Positions 16,483 to 23,979 of a stretch of 35,634 nucleotides of DNA are shown in pieces. The stretch is taken from the NCBI GenBank assembly GCA_017479085.1, contig JAFVCQ010000101.1, forward strand, positions 1-35,634, written 5' to 3'. The translations under genes and the position numbers were made by a program. The notes below the pieces were generated by a model. It did not search any database. It was not told the origin of the DNA and saw only the letters and a list, made by a program, of their open reading frames with translations. This stretch comes from Lachnospiraceae bacterium. Lineage in GTDB: Bacteria > Bacillota > Clostridia > Lachnospirales > Lachnospiraceae. The first letter of the stretch is position 1; each line of letters opens with the position of its first letter.

Positions 16483-17382
16483 TTATTCCGACACGTCCAA
16501 CACCTCATTCCAAATGTCCGGAACCCTTGTAATTGCATAGTCTACAAAGTTTTTTGCAGCCGGAGATAAATTTTTATAGCTTCGCATGCCAATTCCCATA
16601 TCCCGATAACTGGGTGGATCGACCGGCATCAGATCCACCTTGTAATGACAGCCTGTACAGATCAGCTTTGTTAAGATACTAAGACCCAATCTGTTTTCCA
16701 CCATAGACAGGATCGTTTGATCGTCCAACACCGAATAAGAATAATCGGGAGTAATACCGGAGCATCGCAGTGCATTGTGAATATCAAAATCATTTCCCGC
16801 TGCTGAGATGATAAATGGTTTCCCATTGAAGCTGTGCATCGGGAAACTGCTCTGTCCATCCGTCACATACCCTTCCGGCAATACAGCCACCAGTGGATCC
16901 TTTCCGTAGGAGAAGAATTCCAGCGTTCTGGCATAAGGGCGGCTGATAAATGCAAAATCAATCATATTGTTGTCAATCCAATCCAGAATATTATCCGCTC
17001 CTCCCTCGCGTATGTCTATGATCAGATTGGGATGAAGCTCCTTAAACTCCCGAAGGATTTGTGGCAATAAATGAATGGATACACTCGAGTACGCTCCTAT
17101 GGTCATCCTGCCATACTCTAATCCCTTAATACTATAAATGGTCTGCTCCAGCTTTTCTCTTGTCGTTAAAATTTCTCTTATATCCGGAAGCAGGAGCTTC
17201 GCCGCCGGTGTCAGTGTGACACCATACTTTTCTCTGATAATAACCGGAAACCCAAGCTCTTTCTCCATCTTCTTCAAAATATGACTGGCTCCCGGCTGGG
17301 AATAGCCCAGCCGCTCCGCTGTCCGTGTTATATTCTTTGTCTCTGCCAGATCCATCAAGATCTCATATTCCTGAAAATCCAT
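16483..17382 (-). CDS. LysR-family transcriptional regulator
   Basis: The 299-residue protein starts at 17382 (GGAGG 5 nt upstream); the frame extends to 17409, at or upstream of the expected transcription start. It has an N-terminal winged helix-turn-helix (YEILMDLAETKNITRTAERLGYSQPGASHILKKMEKEL) and a two-lobed periplasmic-binding-like effector domain (from 'YGRMTIGAYSSVSIHLLP'). The 'HPNLIIDIREGG' segment is typical of the family. It lies between and divergent from the aminotransferase operon, and upstream of the importer operon on the same strand. LysR proteins usually control a divergent neighbour in response to a pathway metabolite, so this is the likely regulator of the catabolic locus. 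Confidence 0.93.
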   Translation of the reverse strand: MDFQEYEILMDLAETKNITRTAERLGYSQPGASHILKKMEKELGFPVIIREKYGVTLTPAAKLLLPDIREILTTREKLEQTIYSIKGLEYGRMTIGAYSSVSIHLLPQILREFKELHPNLIIDIREGGADNILDWIDNNMIDFAFISRPYARTLEFFSYGKDPLVAVLPEGYVTDGQSSFPMHSFNGKPFIISAAGNDFDIHNALRCSGITPDYSYSVLDDQTILSMVENRLGLSILTKLICTGCHYKVDLMPVDPPSYRDMGIGMRSYKNLSPAAKNFVDYAITRVPDIWNEVLDVSE

Positions 17383-17414
17383 CTCAACCTCCTTTTTCTC
17401 CAATGTCATTCCAT

Positions 17415-17443
17415 AGTCTACCTGTTTCTTTTTATGTTGTCAA
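17415..17443 (-). promoter_or_regulatory. LysR gene promoter
   Basis: Minus-strand TTGACA (17438-17443), 17-bp spacer and TAGACT (17415-17420) are a good sigma-A promoter, with the start site expected about 25 nt ahead of the ATG at 17382. Confidence 0.65.
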
Positions 17444-17487
17444 TTCAGACATTCATTTTTTTTATATCTAATATAAGATTTCAGAAG

Positions 17488-17516
17488 TTTACTTATGTCT
17501 TGAACTGACGTATGAT
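17488..17516 (+). promoter_or_regulatory. Candidate promoter of the aminotransferase/dehydrogenase operon
   Basis: TTTACT (17488-17493) and TATGAT (17511-17516) are 17 bp apart on the plus strand, about 75 nt upstream of the aminotransferase ATG. An imperfect -35 fits an activated promoter. An inverted repeat ATCT-AATATA-AGAT (17466-17479) lies just upstream where a LysR protein could bind. The regulatory assignment is inference. Confidence 0.5.
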
Positions 17517-17597
17517 AAGACCATCCGGTTGCACAAAAGACAAAAATTTTGAATATGCAAATTAACTTGTTTATGAATTTAAAGGAGGTTGTTTCAT

Positions 17598-18890
17598 ATG
17601 CCAATGAGATTTGAGGACTACAAAGAATTTCTAAGCCCTGTTTTTTATAAGCAGACAAACTTAGTGGCAAAATCTGCCAGTGGTTGTTACCTGACAGATG
17701 TAAACGGAGATATATATCTAGATTTCGTTCAGGGTATTGCAGTAAATGCAATGGGACATAATTATCCCCCTATTGTAAAAGCGATTCAGGAGCAGGCAGG
17801 CAATCTGGTCAACGCTTCCTTTAATCTGGTGAATTACGAATCCACTTTAACGCTCGCTAAGGAATTGGCCGGCGTAACACCAGAGGGATTCACTTCCATC
17901 TTTTTTACCTATGGTGGTGCCGAGGCGACCGACAGCGCATTAAAGCTTGCCATGTCTTATACCGGAAGAAGCGCTGTCATCGCATTCATGGGTTCCTTTC
18001 ACGGCAGAACGGTTGGAGCCACTTCCATCACCGGCTCTAATTCAAAGTACAGAAAGCATTATAATCCGCTGATGGGAAACGTATATTTTTCTCCTTATCC
18101 CAGCAAGGATCTATGTCCGGAGGGCATGCCTGCAGAGGAACGGGCCGATTACTGCCTGTGGGAATTAAAGAAACTCCTGCAATATGTAGTGTGGCCTGAG
18201 GATGTGGCCTGCATCTATATGGAACCCGTCATGGGCGAGGGAGGCTATGTGGTGCCTGACCCGAAATTCGTACAGGGGGTTGCGCAGATTTGCAGGGAAC
18301 ATGGCATTTTACTGATCTTTGATGAGATTCAGTCAGGCTACGGTCGTACCGGTAAAATGTGGGCAAGCCAGCATTTTGATGTCATACCTGATATTATGAC
18401 AGTCGGCAAGGCCATTGCCGGAGGGCTTCCAATGAGTGCTGTCATCTCCACTCCGGAGATCATGGACAAATGGCCAATCGGAACACACGGAACAACCTTT
18501 GGCGGCAATCCGGTTGCTGCTGCTGCCGGATGTGTGGTATTAGAACAGTTTCAGGATGGCAGCCTTTTGAAAAACGTAAATGAAATGGGAGCTTATCTGA
18601 AGGAAAAATTGCTGCTGTTAATGAAACAGTATTCCTGTATCTCCGATGTACGCGGTGTCGGATTGATGGTTGCGATTGAATTCTCTCACGAAGACGGATC
18701 TCCGGCTCCGGAGATCTGGGTAGATGTAAAGGCCAGAATGTTGAAACGTCATATGCTCACATTGAACTGTGGTGTACATGGAAACGGTATGCGTTTTGCC
18801 ACACCGTTAAATGTAAAAAAAGAGGAGATTGATGAGGGACTCTCTATCCTTGAGGCATCCATTCAGGAAATGTATGCCGAACAAAAATAA
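17598..18890 (+). CDS. Class III PLP-dependent aminotransferase
   Basis: The 430-residue protein starts at 17598, 9 nt after AAAGGAGG. It belongs to the class III (GABA/ornithine/acetylornithine) aminotransferases, which transfer terminal or omega amino groups to 2-oxoglutarate or pyruvate and yield semialdehydes. Landmarks are YGGAEATDSALKLA, SFHGRTVGATSITGS, EPVMGEGGY, the cofactor Asp242 in IFDEIQSGYGRTG and the Schiff-base lysine Lys271 in TVGKAIAGG. Length and motifs are intact. It is most like 4-aminobutyrate-type enzymes, but exact substrate cannot be fixed by eye. It leads the plus-strand operon, followed by RidA and the dehydrogenase complex. Confidence 0.93.
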   Translation: MPMRFEDYKEFLSPVFYKQTNLVAKSASGCYLTDVNGDIYLDFVQGIAVNAMGHNYPPIVKAIQEQAGNLVNASFNLVNYESTLTLAKELAGVTPEGFTSIFFTYGGAEATDSALKLAMSYTGRSAVIAFMGSFHGRTVGATSITGSNSKYRKHYNPLMGNVYFSPYPSKDLCPEGMPAEERADYCLWELKKLLQYVVWPEDVACIYMEPVMGEGGYVVPDPKFVQGVAQICREHGILLIFDEIQSGYGRTGKMWASQHFDVIPDIMTVGKAIAGGLPMSAVISTPEIMDKWPIGTHGTTFGGNPVAAAAGCVVLEQFQDGSLLKNVNEMGAYLKEKLLLLMKQYSCISDVRGVGLMVAIEFSHEDGSPAPEIWVDVKARMLKRHMLTLNCGVHGNGMRFATPLNVKKEEIDEGLSILEASIQEMYAEQK

Positions 18891-19004
18891 CGGTATCCCA
18901 TAACAACATTAATAAGGAAGAAACTCTTCCTGACAAAGCCTGTGTCAGCATGGTTTTCGCAGACTTTGCCATACATACCCAGCCATGCAGAAAAGAGGTA
19001 TATT

Positions 19005-19379
19005 ATGAGAACACAGATTACATCAGAAAAATGCGGAGAATGTCATGGACCATATGCTTTAGGTGTGAAGATGGGAAATATTATCTTTACGACACAGATT
19101 GGTACCGATATCACGGGTGAAATGGTTGCCGGTGGTATGAAGGAGCAGACAAAGGCCACTATGGAAAATGCCAAAGCTGTCCTTGAGGCCGCTGGTGCCT
19201 CCATGGATGATGTGGGTAAGGTCACAATTTACATCAAGGATATTTCACTGATCCCGGAGATGAATGAGGTGTATAAAACCTATTTTCCAGAGGGAAATTT
19301 CCCTGCCAGATGTTGTACCCAATGTGTAGACATGGTAGATGGCTGTCTCGTAGAGATGGAGTTTGTTGCAGTATTGTAG
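19005..19379 (+). CDS. RidA family imine/enamine deaminase
   Basis: The 124-residue protein starts at 19005 (AGAGG 6 nt upstream), inside a longer frame. RidA (YjgF/UK114) proteins hydrolyse reactive 2-imino acids to 2-oxo acids and ammonia, usually as trimers. Visible landmarks are 'ALGVKMGNIIFTTQIGTD', 'TMENAKAVLEAAGASMDDVGKVTIYIKD', the conserved Arg in NFPARCCTQ and the terminal VEMEFVAV. Its place beside amine/amino acid oxidising flavoproteins fits removal of their imine products. The 114-bp gap after the aminotransferase gene contains a small hairpin (GGAAGA-AAC-TCTTCC at 18916-18930) but no clear terminator. Confidence 0.93.
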   Translation: MRTQITSEKCGECHGPYALGVKMGNIIFTTQIGTDITGEMVAGGMKEQTKATMENAKAVLEAAGASMDDVGKVTIYIKDISLIPEMNEVYKTYFPEGNFPARCCTQCVDMVDGCLVEMEFVAVL

Positions 19380-19466
19380 ATGCATCTAAATTTACAGGAA
19401 TAGCAAAGGCGCTGGATGGATGACCCACCCAGCCCTTATTCTGTATACAGATAAGGAGGATACGCT

Positions 19467-19781
19467 ATGTGTCTTAGAGTGAAGAATCATGTAATCCTTG
19501 ATTGCGAGCATACCGGCAAAGAAGTCGAGATCCTTGTAGACGGAAAGGTAATCAAAGCCTTTGAAGGCGAACCCGTCCTTGCCGCGCTTCTGAATGCCGG
19601 AATTAAAATAAATCGTTATACGGTCAAAAGAAAAGAGCCACGTGGATTGTTCTGCGGGATTGGACAATGTACCGACTGTGCCATGGTGGTGGATGGAAAA
19701 GCCAATGTTCGTACCTGCATCACTCCCGTTCAGGCCGGTATGGTAATCCAAACACAAGATGGTTTGTCAAAGGGGGAATAG
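19467..19781 (+). CDS. [2Fe-2S] ferredoxin-like subunit of amine/amino acid dehydrogenase
   Basis: The 104-residue protein starts at 19467 behind AAGGAGG. The beta-grasp N-terminus (ILVDGKVIKAFEGEPVLAALLNAG) leads to a cysteine cluster CGIGQCTDC followed by VRTC, the plant-type [2Fe-2S] pattern found in small subunits of HcnABC, opine oxidase and archaeal dye-linked proline dehydrogenase complexes. It should pass electrons between the flavin subunits. In many related systems this domain is fused to a larger protein; here it stands alone. A GC-rich hairpin (GGCGCTGGATGG/CCCACCCAGCCC, about 19408-19435) in the gap to RidA may tune expression. It is 3 nt from the next gene. Confidence 0.9.
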   Translation: MCLRVKNHVILDCEHTGKEVEILVDGKVIKAFEGEPVLAALLNAGIKINRYTVKRKEPRGLFCGIGQCTDCAMVVDGKANVRTCITPVQAGMVIQTQDGLSKGE

Positions 19782-19784
19782 ACT

Positions 19785-20921
19785 ATGCTGCAAAAAGATG
19801 TATTAGTAATCGGCGCCGGACCTGCCGGACTGGCAGCTTCCATTGAAGCCGGAAAATATGGTGCTTCTACCCTTCTGGTAGATTTGAACATGCAACCCGG
19901 CGGACAGTTATTTAAACAGATACATAAGTTCTTTGGTTCTAGTGCCCATCGCTCCGGAACACGGGGCTACGATATAGGAAAACAGCTCTTACAGGAAGCA
20001 CAGGAAGCCAATGTGGAGATTTGGATGCAGAGTACCGTAATCGGCATTTTTCCCGAACATAAGGTCGCAATTGAGAAGGGACTGGACAGTGGGAAAAAGG
20101 AAATGATCACCATACAGGCAAAAAAGATCATCATAGCCACAGGTGCTTCTGAAAATGCCATCCGATTCAATGGGTGGACCACACCAGGGGTCATGGGAGC
20201 CGGAGCTGCACAGACCATGATCAATGTTAACCATGTAAAACCGGGACAGCAGATCGTGATGCTGGGAACCGGAAATGTAGGTCTCATTGTCTCCTATCAG
20301 CTCATGCAGGCAGGATGTGATGTTGTCTCTCTGATCGAAGCGGCACCCAAAATCGGAGGTTATGCCGTACATGCTGCTAAAATTCGTCGAGCCGGTGTTC
20401 CTATTCGCCTGCGGCACACGATCATTGAAGCAAAGAAGGGAGAGAATGGCTGTGTCTGCGGTTGTGTGATTGCAGAAGTAAATGAACATTTTCAACCGAT
20501 TCCCGGCACAGAAGAAACCATTGCGTGTGACACGATCGCACTTGCTGCCGGATTAAAACCGACCATGGATCTTGTAAAGCTGGCCGGATGCAAGCTTACC
20601 TTCAACGGACCATTTGGAGGATACATTCCATTACATAACGACCGAATGGAAACCTCCTGCCTGGGAATCTTTGTAGCCGGTGACACGACCGGCGTGGAAG
20701 AAGCAAACACAGCATTGGAGGAGGGAAAGATCGCAGGAATCAGCGTTGCGGAAGATCTGGGTCTGATTTCTCCGGATACTGCATCGAATCAACGAAAAGA
20801 GATCTGGGAACGCCTACATTCCCTTCGACTGGGACCATTTGGCGAACGACGCATGCAGGAAAAAGAGGCCGTCATGAAGGAGTACGAAACCTGCATTGGT
20901 GCTCCCATCCCAATTCAGTAA
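19785..20921 (+). CDS. FAD/NAD(P)-binding alpha subunit of amine/amino acid dehydrogenase
   Basis: The 378-residue flavoprotein has an FAD Rossmann motif at the N-terminus (VIGAGPAGLAAS, Gly10, Gly12, Gly15) and a second dinucleotide motif in the middle (MLGTGNVGLIVS). The C-terminal FAD-binding GIFVAGDTTGVEEANTALEEGKIAG is present. It matches the HcnB/OoxA/PdhA-type alpha subunit that oxidises or reduces a pyridine nucleotide or relays electrons. It lacks the C-terminal BFD-like iron-sulfur domain often fused to this subunit; that domain is a separate gene at 21513. The start is supported by AAAGGGGG. The operon is packed with 13-83 bp gaps downstream. Confidence 0.9.
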   Translation: MLQKDVLVIGAGPAGLAASIEAGKYGASTLLVDLNMQPGGQLFKQIHKFFGSSAHRSGTRGYDIGKQLLQEAQEANVEIWMQSTVIGIFPEHKVAIEKGLDSGKKEMITIQAKKIIIATGASENAIRFNGWTTPGVMGAGAAQTMINVNHVKPGQQIVMLGTGNVGLIVSYQLMQAGCDVVSLIEAAPKIGGYAVHAAKIRRAGVPIRLRHTIIEAKKGENGCVCGCVIAEVNEHFQPIPGTEETIACDTIALAAGLKPTMDLVKLAGCKLTFNGPFGGYIPLHNDRMETSCLGIFVAGDTTGVEEANTALEEGKIAGISVAEDLGLISPDTASNQRKEIWERLHSLRLGPFGERRMQEKEAVMKEYETCIGAPIPIQ

Positions 20922-20934
20922 GGAGGAATCTGCT

Positions 20935-21429
20935 ATGGCATTGATCAATACAGGATATTTAGAATATGACGAACTAAAAAACATTCAAACCCTGCCGGAT
21001 GATGAGCGATTTTCCAAAGGCCCCGTAGCGATCATTGAATGTGTACAGGAAATTCCCTGCAATCCATGTGAAGCTGCCTGCCATTTTGGCGCAATTCAAG
21101 TCGGTGAACCCATTACCAATCTTCCAACCCTGATTGGAGAAAAATGCATTGGCTGTGGTATGTGCGTAGCCCGCTGTCCGGGTCTTGCCATCGTAGTCGT
21201 AGACAAGACCTGTTCTGACACAACTGCTACCGTTTCCTTTCCGTTTGAATATTACCCGATTCCCACTGTCGGTGAAGAGAGAAAGGCTCTCAACCGCAAG
21301 GGCGAGATCGTATGCTCCGGAAAAATCGTCAAGGTAGTAAATCCGGCCTCCTACGACCATACTCCGGTAGTGACAGTGGAAATCCCAAAGGAATTTGCGG
21401 ATGAAGTAAGAACCGTGGAGAGAGTCTAA
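20935..21429 (+). CDS. 4Fe-4S ferredoxin-like subunit
   Basis: The start at 20935 is set by AAGGAGG 8 nt upstream, 13 codons into the longest frame. The 164-residue protein has two cysteine groups. The first is EIPCNPCEAACHFGA (CxxCxxxC) and the second IGEKCIGCGMCVARCPG (CxxCxxCxxxCP), so at least one and probably two iron-sulfur clusters are present. An isolated TCSD cysteine follows. The C-terminal part (from ~100) is not ferredoxin-like and is ordinary in composition. Position between the alpha subunit and BFD-like genes suggests an electron-transfer subunit like PdhX of archaeal proline dehydrogenase complexes; that parallel is from knowledge, not alignment. Confidence 0.85.
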   Translation: MALINTGYLEYDELKNIQTLPDDERFSKGPVAIIECVQEIPCNPCEAACHFGAIQVGEPITNLPTLIGEKCIGCGMCVARCPGLAIVVVDKTCSDTTATVSFPFEYYPIPTVGEERKALNRKGEIVCSGKIVKVVNPASYDHTPVVTVEIPKEFADEVRTVERV

Positions 21430-21512
21430 CCCTTGCCTGCACGAACTGACATTTTGCAAATACCTTCATGCAGCCAAAGGCGGCATGATAAGATAGATTG
21501 GAGGAACAAGCT

Positions 21513-21797
21513 ATGAGCACTGAATTATCAGATGATATGATCGTATGCCGCTGTGAGGAAGTCACAGTGCGTGAAATAAAAGAAGCCATCCACGAAGGGG
21601 CCAGGGATATTGTTGGCGTAAAGCGCAGAACCAGAGCCGGAATGGGCTTATGCCAGGGACGTACCTGCGAAAAGCTAGTACAGCAGATTCTGGTACAGGA
21701 ACTGGGTATTCATCCAAAGGAGGCGGGAACCTCTTCTGCCAGACCACCCGTTCGACCTGTAACCTTTGGAGAATTAGCAAAGGGGGAGGTATTATGA
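21513..21797 (+). CDS. BFD-like [2Fe-2S] protein
   Basis: The start at 21513 follows TGGAGG by 7-8 nt. The 94-residue protein has the BFD-type cluster ligands CRC (in DMIVCRCEEV) and CQGRTC (in MGLCQGRTCEKLV), spaced as in bacterioferritin-associated-ferredoxin-like domains. The helix between them (VREIKEAIHEGARDIVGVKRRTRAG) is the usual one. In many homologous systems this domain is fused to the alpha flavoprotein. The TGA stop overlaps the ATG of the next gene by 4 nt, so translation of the two is coupled. Its last residues (KGEVL) also hold the ribosome binding site for the beta subunit. Confidence 0.93.
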   Translation: MSTELSDDMIVCRCEEVTVREIKEAIHEGARDIVGVKRRTRAGMGLCQGRTCEKLVQQILVQELGIHPKEAGTSSARPPVRPVTFGELAKGEVL

Positions 21798-22978
21798 TGT
21801 GTAAAGAATATGATGTAGTAGTAATCGGCGCCGTTGCAATCGGCACAAGTGTCGCCTATCATCTTGCAAAGGCAGGATATTCGACTGCGATTCTGGAGCG
21901 TGGAGATGTTGCAAGTGGTTCATCCAGCCACTGTGATGCGGTTGCCCTCATATGTGATAAGCTCCCCGGGATTGATACCAAAATGGGACAGGCAAGTATC
22001 GATTATTTTGCCGAGATTGCCGATGAATTTGAATATGATTTTGAATATGTTCCGAAGGGCTGTCTCTATGTATGTGAAACCCAGACTGAATTTGATGCGG
22101 CATCCGATTACTGTGCGAAACAGAATGCAGATGGATATGCCCTTCGAATGGTTGGACGGGAAGAGCTGTGCGAGATGGAACCACACATTGCAAAGGATCT
22201 CGCCGGAGCCCTATACACCCCGGAAAGCGGTGCGATCGCAGTCAGCCCATATAAGCTCTGCTTTGCCTTTATTCATGAAGGACGAAAATATGGTCTGGAA
22301 TGTTATACCTACTGCGACATCACAAAAATCAACTTAGATGCCAAGACCAACCAAGTAGAAAGCATCGAAACCAACTATGGCACCATAAAAACCAAACGGA
22401 TCGTAAACTGTGCAGGTGCATGGGCTCCATTTGTGGGCAAACTGACCGGTCTTACGATTCCCATCGAACCGAGAAAAGGAACCAATCTGGTATCGGAACA
22501 GACAGAGCGGCTTTGCAACCACAAGATTTTGGAGTATGGCTATATGCTTAGTAAATTCGACAGTATCAACTTTAAAAGAAAGGTCAGTCCTCTGGTCGAA
22601 GAACAAAACATTGCTTTCAATCTGGAATATACGCCATCGAACAACCTGTTAGTCGGCGGTAATCGTCTATTTCGCGATTATGATATTCGTTCCGAAATCG
22701 AAACGCTCAAAGCGATCAGTGAACGGGCTCTGCGCTTTTTCCCAGAGCTTGCTGACATAAAATGTATCCGCGCATACTCCGGTGTGCGACCATTTGTGAT
22801 CGATCACCTGCCAATTGTATCAGATGTTGACAGCATTCCGGGTTATTATATCGCCGCAGGTCATGAGGGAGACGGCATCTGCTTCTCTCCTGTCACCGGT
22901 CGCTTCATGGAGCAGATCATCAGTGGAAAGCCAACTGATTTTGATATCAGCAAGCTTGATTTCGCACGTTTTTCATGA
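21794..22978 (+). CDS. DadA-like FAD amine/amino acid dehydrogenase (beta subunit)
   Basis: The start is the ATG at 21794, which overlaps the previous stop as ATGA, with AAAGGGGGAGG upstream; an ATG at 21797 is also possible. The 394-residue protein is a DAO-fold flavoenzyme like DadA, sarcosine or hydroxyproline dehydrogenase. Family segments visible are 'VAYHLAKAGYSTAILERGDVASGSSS', RIVNCAGAWAP and 'IRAYSGVRPFVIDHLPIVSD', followed by 'GYYIAAGHEGDGICFSPVTG'. This is the substrate-oxidising subunit. The Rossmann motif reads GAVAIG: the middle glycine of GxGxxG is Val14. Other parts look intact. Substrate is not determined; candidates are secondary or N-substituted amino acids and D-amino acids. 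Confidence 0.9.
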   Translation: MMCKEYDVVVIGAVAIGTSVAYHLAKAGYSTAILERGDVASGSSSHCDAVALICDKLPGIDTKMGQASIDYFAEIADEFEYDFEYVPKGCLYVCETQTEFDAASDYCAKQNADGYALRMVGREELCEMEPHIAKDLAGALYTPESGAIAVSPYKLCFAFIHEGRKYGLECYTYCDITKINLDAKTNQVESIETNYGTIKTKRIVNCAGAWAPFVGKLTGLTIPIEPRKGTNLVSEQTERLCNHKILEYGYMLSKFDSINFKRKVSPLVEEQNIAFNLEYTPSNNLLVGGNRLFRDYDIRSEIETLKAISERALRFFPELADIKCIRAYSGVRPFVIDHLPIVSDVDSIPGYYIAAGHEGDGICFSPVTGRFMEQIISGKPTDFDISKLDFARFS

Positions 22979-23142
22979 GACCAGTTACTGATTCACAGCC
23001 ACAATTTCGCGCTCAACCGCCGATGCAGAGTATGCTACAGGCTATTTCTTTGAACCTCGCAACATTCGCCAAATTGACAAGCGGGTTTAGCATAGTCGTT
23101 TCGTTCGCGAGTATCAATCATAATTTTGAAGGAGGCAATCAA

Positions 23143-23928
23143 ATGGAACAAAATATACGCTACGGTTATCTGGACTCTACGAATGACCGTGTGAGTGTAA
23201 AAATGAAAAAGGGACAGAATATCGCAGGCTATCCGGTCGGCATTGTATATATCGATGATGTATATTATCCAATGCTGCCCGGAAATATTGTAAACGGCTA
23301 TACCTTTGACTTTCCGGTACGCTTGAAGGCCGTTGAAGGATTGGACTGTCCTAACCTGTTTGATGTGGCGGACGGTGTCTACGAGAAGGTTCTAACAGCA
23401 TGCCAAAAGCTCGAACAGGAAGGGGTACGTGCCATCAGTGGTGCCTGCGGTTTCTTCGGCAATTTTCAGGCTCAAATCGCAGACGAGATGAACATTCCGG
23501 TAGCGCTCTCCAGTCTGGTTCAGCTTCCGTGGATTGACACTCTGTTAAAAAAGGATCAGAGGATCGGTGTACTCACCGCTCAAAAGGATTCTTTTACGGA
23601 CAGACTTCTGGATAGCTGTGGTGTCGATGACAGATTAAAGAGGCGCTTAATCGTAAAAGATTTGGGTCACGAGCCGGAATTCTCCTGCATCATAGAAGGA
23701 CGCGGAGAATTTGACAATGGCATTGTGTGCAAGGAGGTTGTCACAAAGGCTTTGGAGATAACAAAGGAGGCACCAGACACCGGTGCAATCCTGTTAGAGT
23801 GCAGTGACATGCCACCCTATGCCTATGCCGTACAGAATGCCACCGGTCTTCCTGTATTTGATTTTACCACCCTCATCCGCTGGCTACATTCCGCAGTTAC
23901 CCAAACACCTTACTGCGGTTTTATATAA
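23143..23928 (+). CDS. Asp/Glu racemase-superfamily protein
   Basis: The ATG at 23143 lies after AAGGAGG; the frame extends upstream to 22975 but has no other site. The 261-residue protein resembles the cofactor-independent Asp/Glu/hydantoin racemase superfamily. It has two cysteines in the right kind of places: Cys102 in SGACGFFGN and Cys220 in LLECSDMPPYA, plus 'IGVLTAQKDSF'. Such enzymes abstract and return a proton at the alpha carbon, or act as decarboxylases or isomerases. It closes the plus-strand operon, 164 bp downstream of the beta subunit, with no terminator in between. The role could be inverting the stereochemistry of the substrate amino acid. The exact reaction is unknown. Confidence 0.85.
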   Translation: MEQNIRYGYLDSTNDRVSVKMKKGQNIAGYPVGIVYIDDVYYPMLPGNIVNGYTFDFPVRLKAVEGLDCPNLFDVADGVYEKVLTACQKLEQEGVRAISGACGFFGNFQAQIADEMNIPVALSSLVQLPWIDTLLKKDQRIGVLTAQKDSFTDRLLDSCGVDDRLKRRLIVKDLGHEPEFSCIIEGRGEFDNGIVCKEVVTKALEITKEAPDTGAILLECSDMPPYAYAVQNATGLPVFDFTTLIRWLHSAVTQTPYCGFI

Positions 23929-23937
23929 ACCTATCGC

Positions 23938-23979
23938 TTTTGGCAGGGTATGGAGCTCTCACTCCGTACCCTGCCAAAA
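23938..23979. other. Long stem-loop between convergent racemase-like and helicase genes
   Basis: An 18-bp stem (TTTTGGCAGGGTATGGAG with CTCCGTACCCTGCCAAAA, one G-T or A-C wobble) with a 6-nt loop lies between the plus-strand operon end (23928) and the minus-strand helicase end (23959), overlapping the helicase stop region. Neither strand has a T-run after the stem except through its own base-paired T4. It may act as a bidirectional end point or mRNA 3' stabiliser; it is not a canonical terminator. Confidence 0.6.

Noticed and set aside
22979..23142. Separate promoter or small gene before the racemase-like gene
   Set aside because: A TTGACA is present near 23075 but has no -10 at proper spacing, and no ORF with a ribosome binding site was found.
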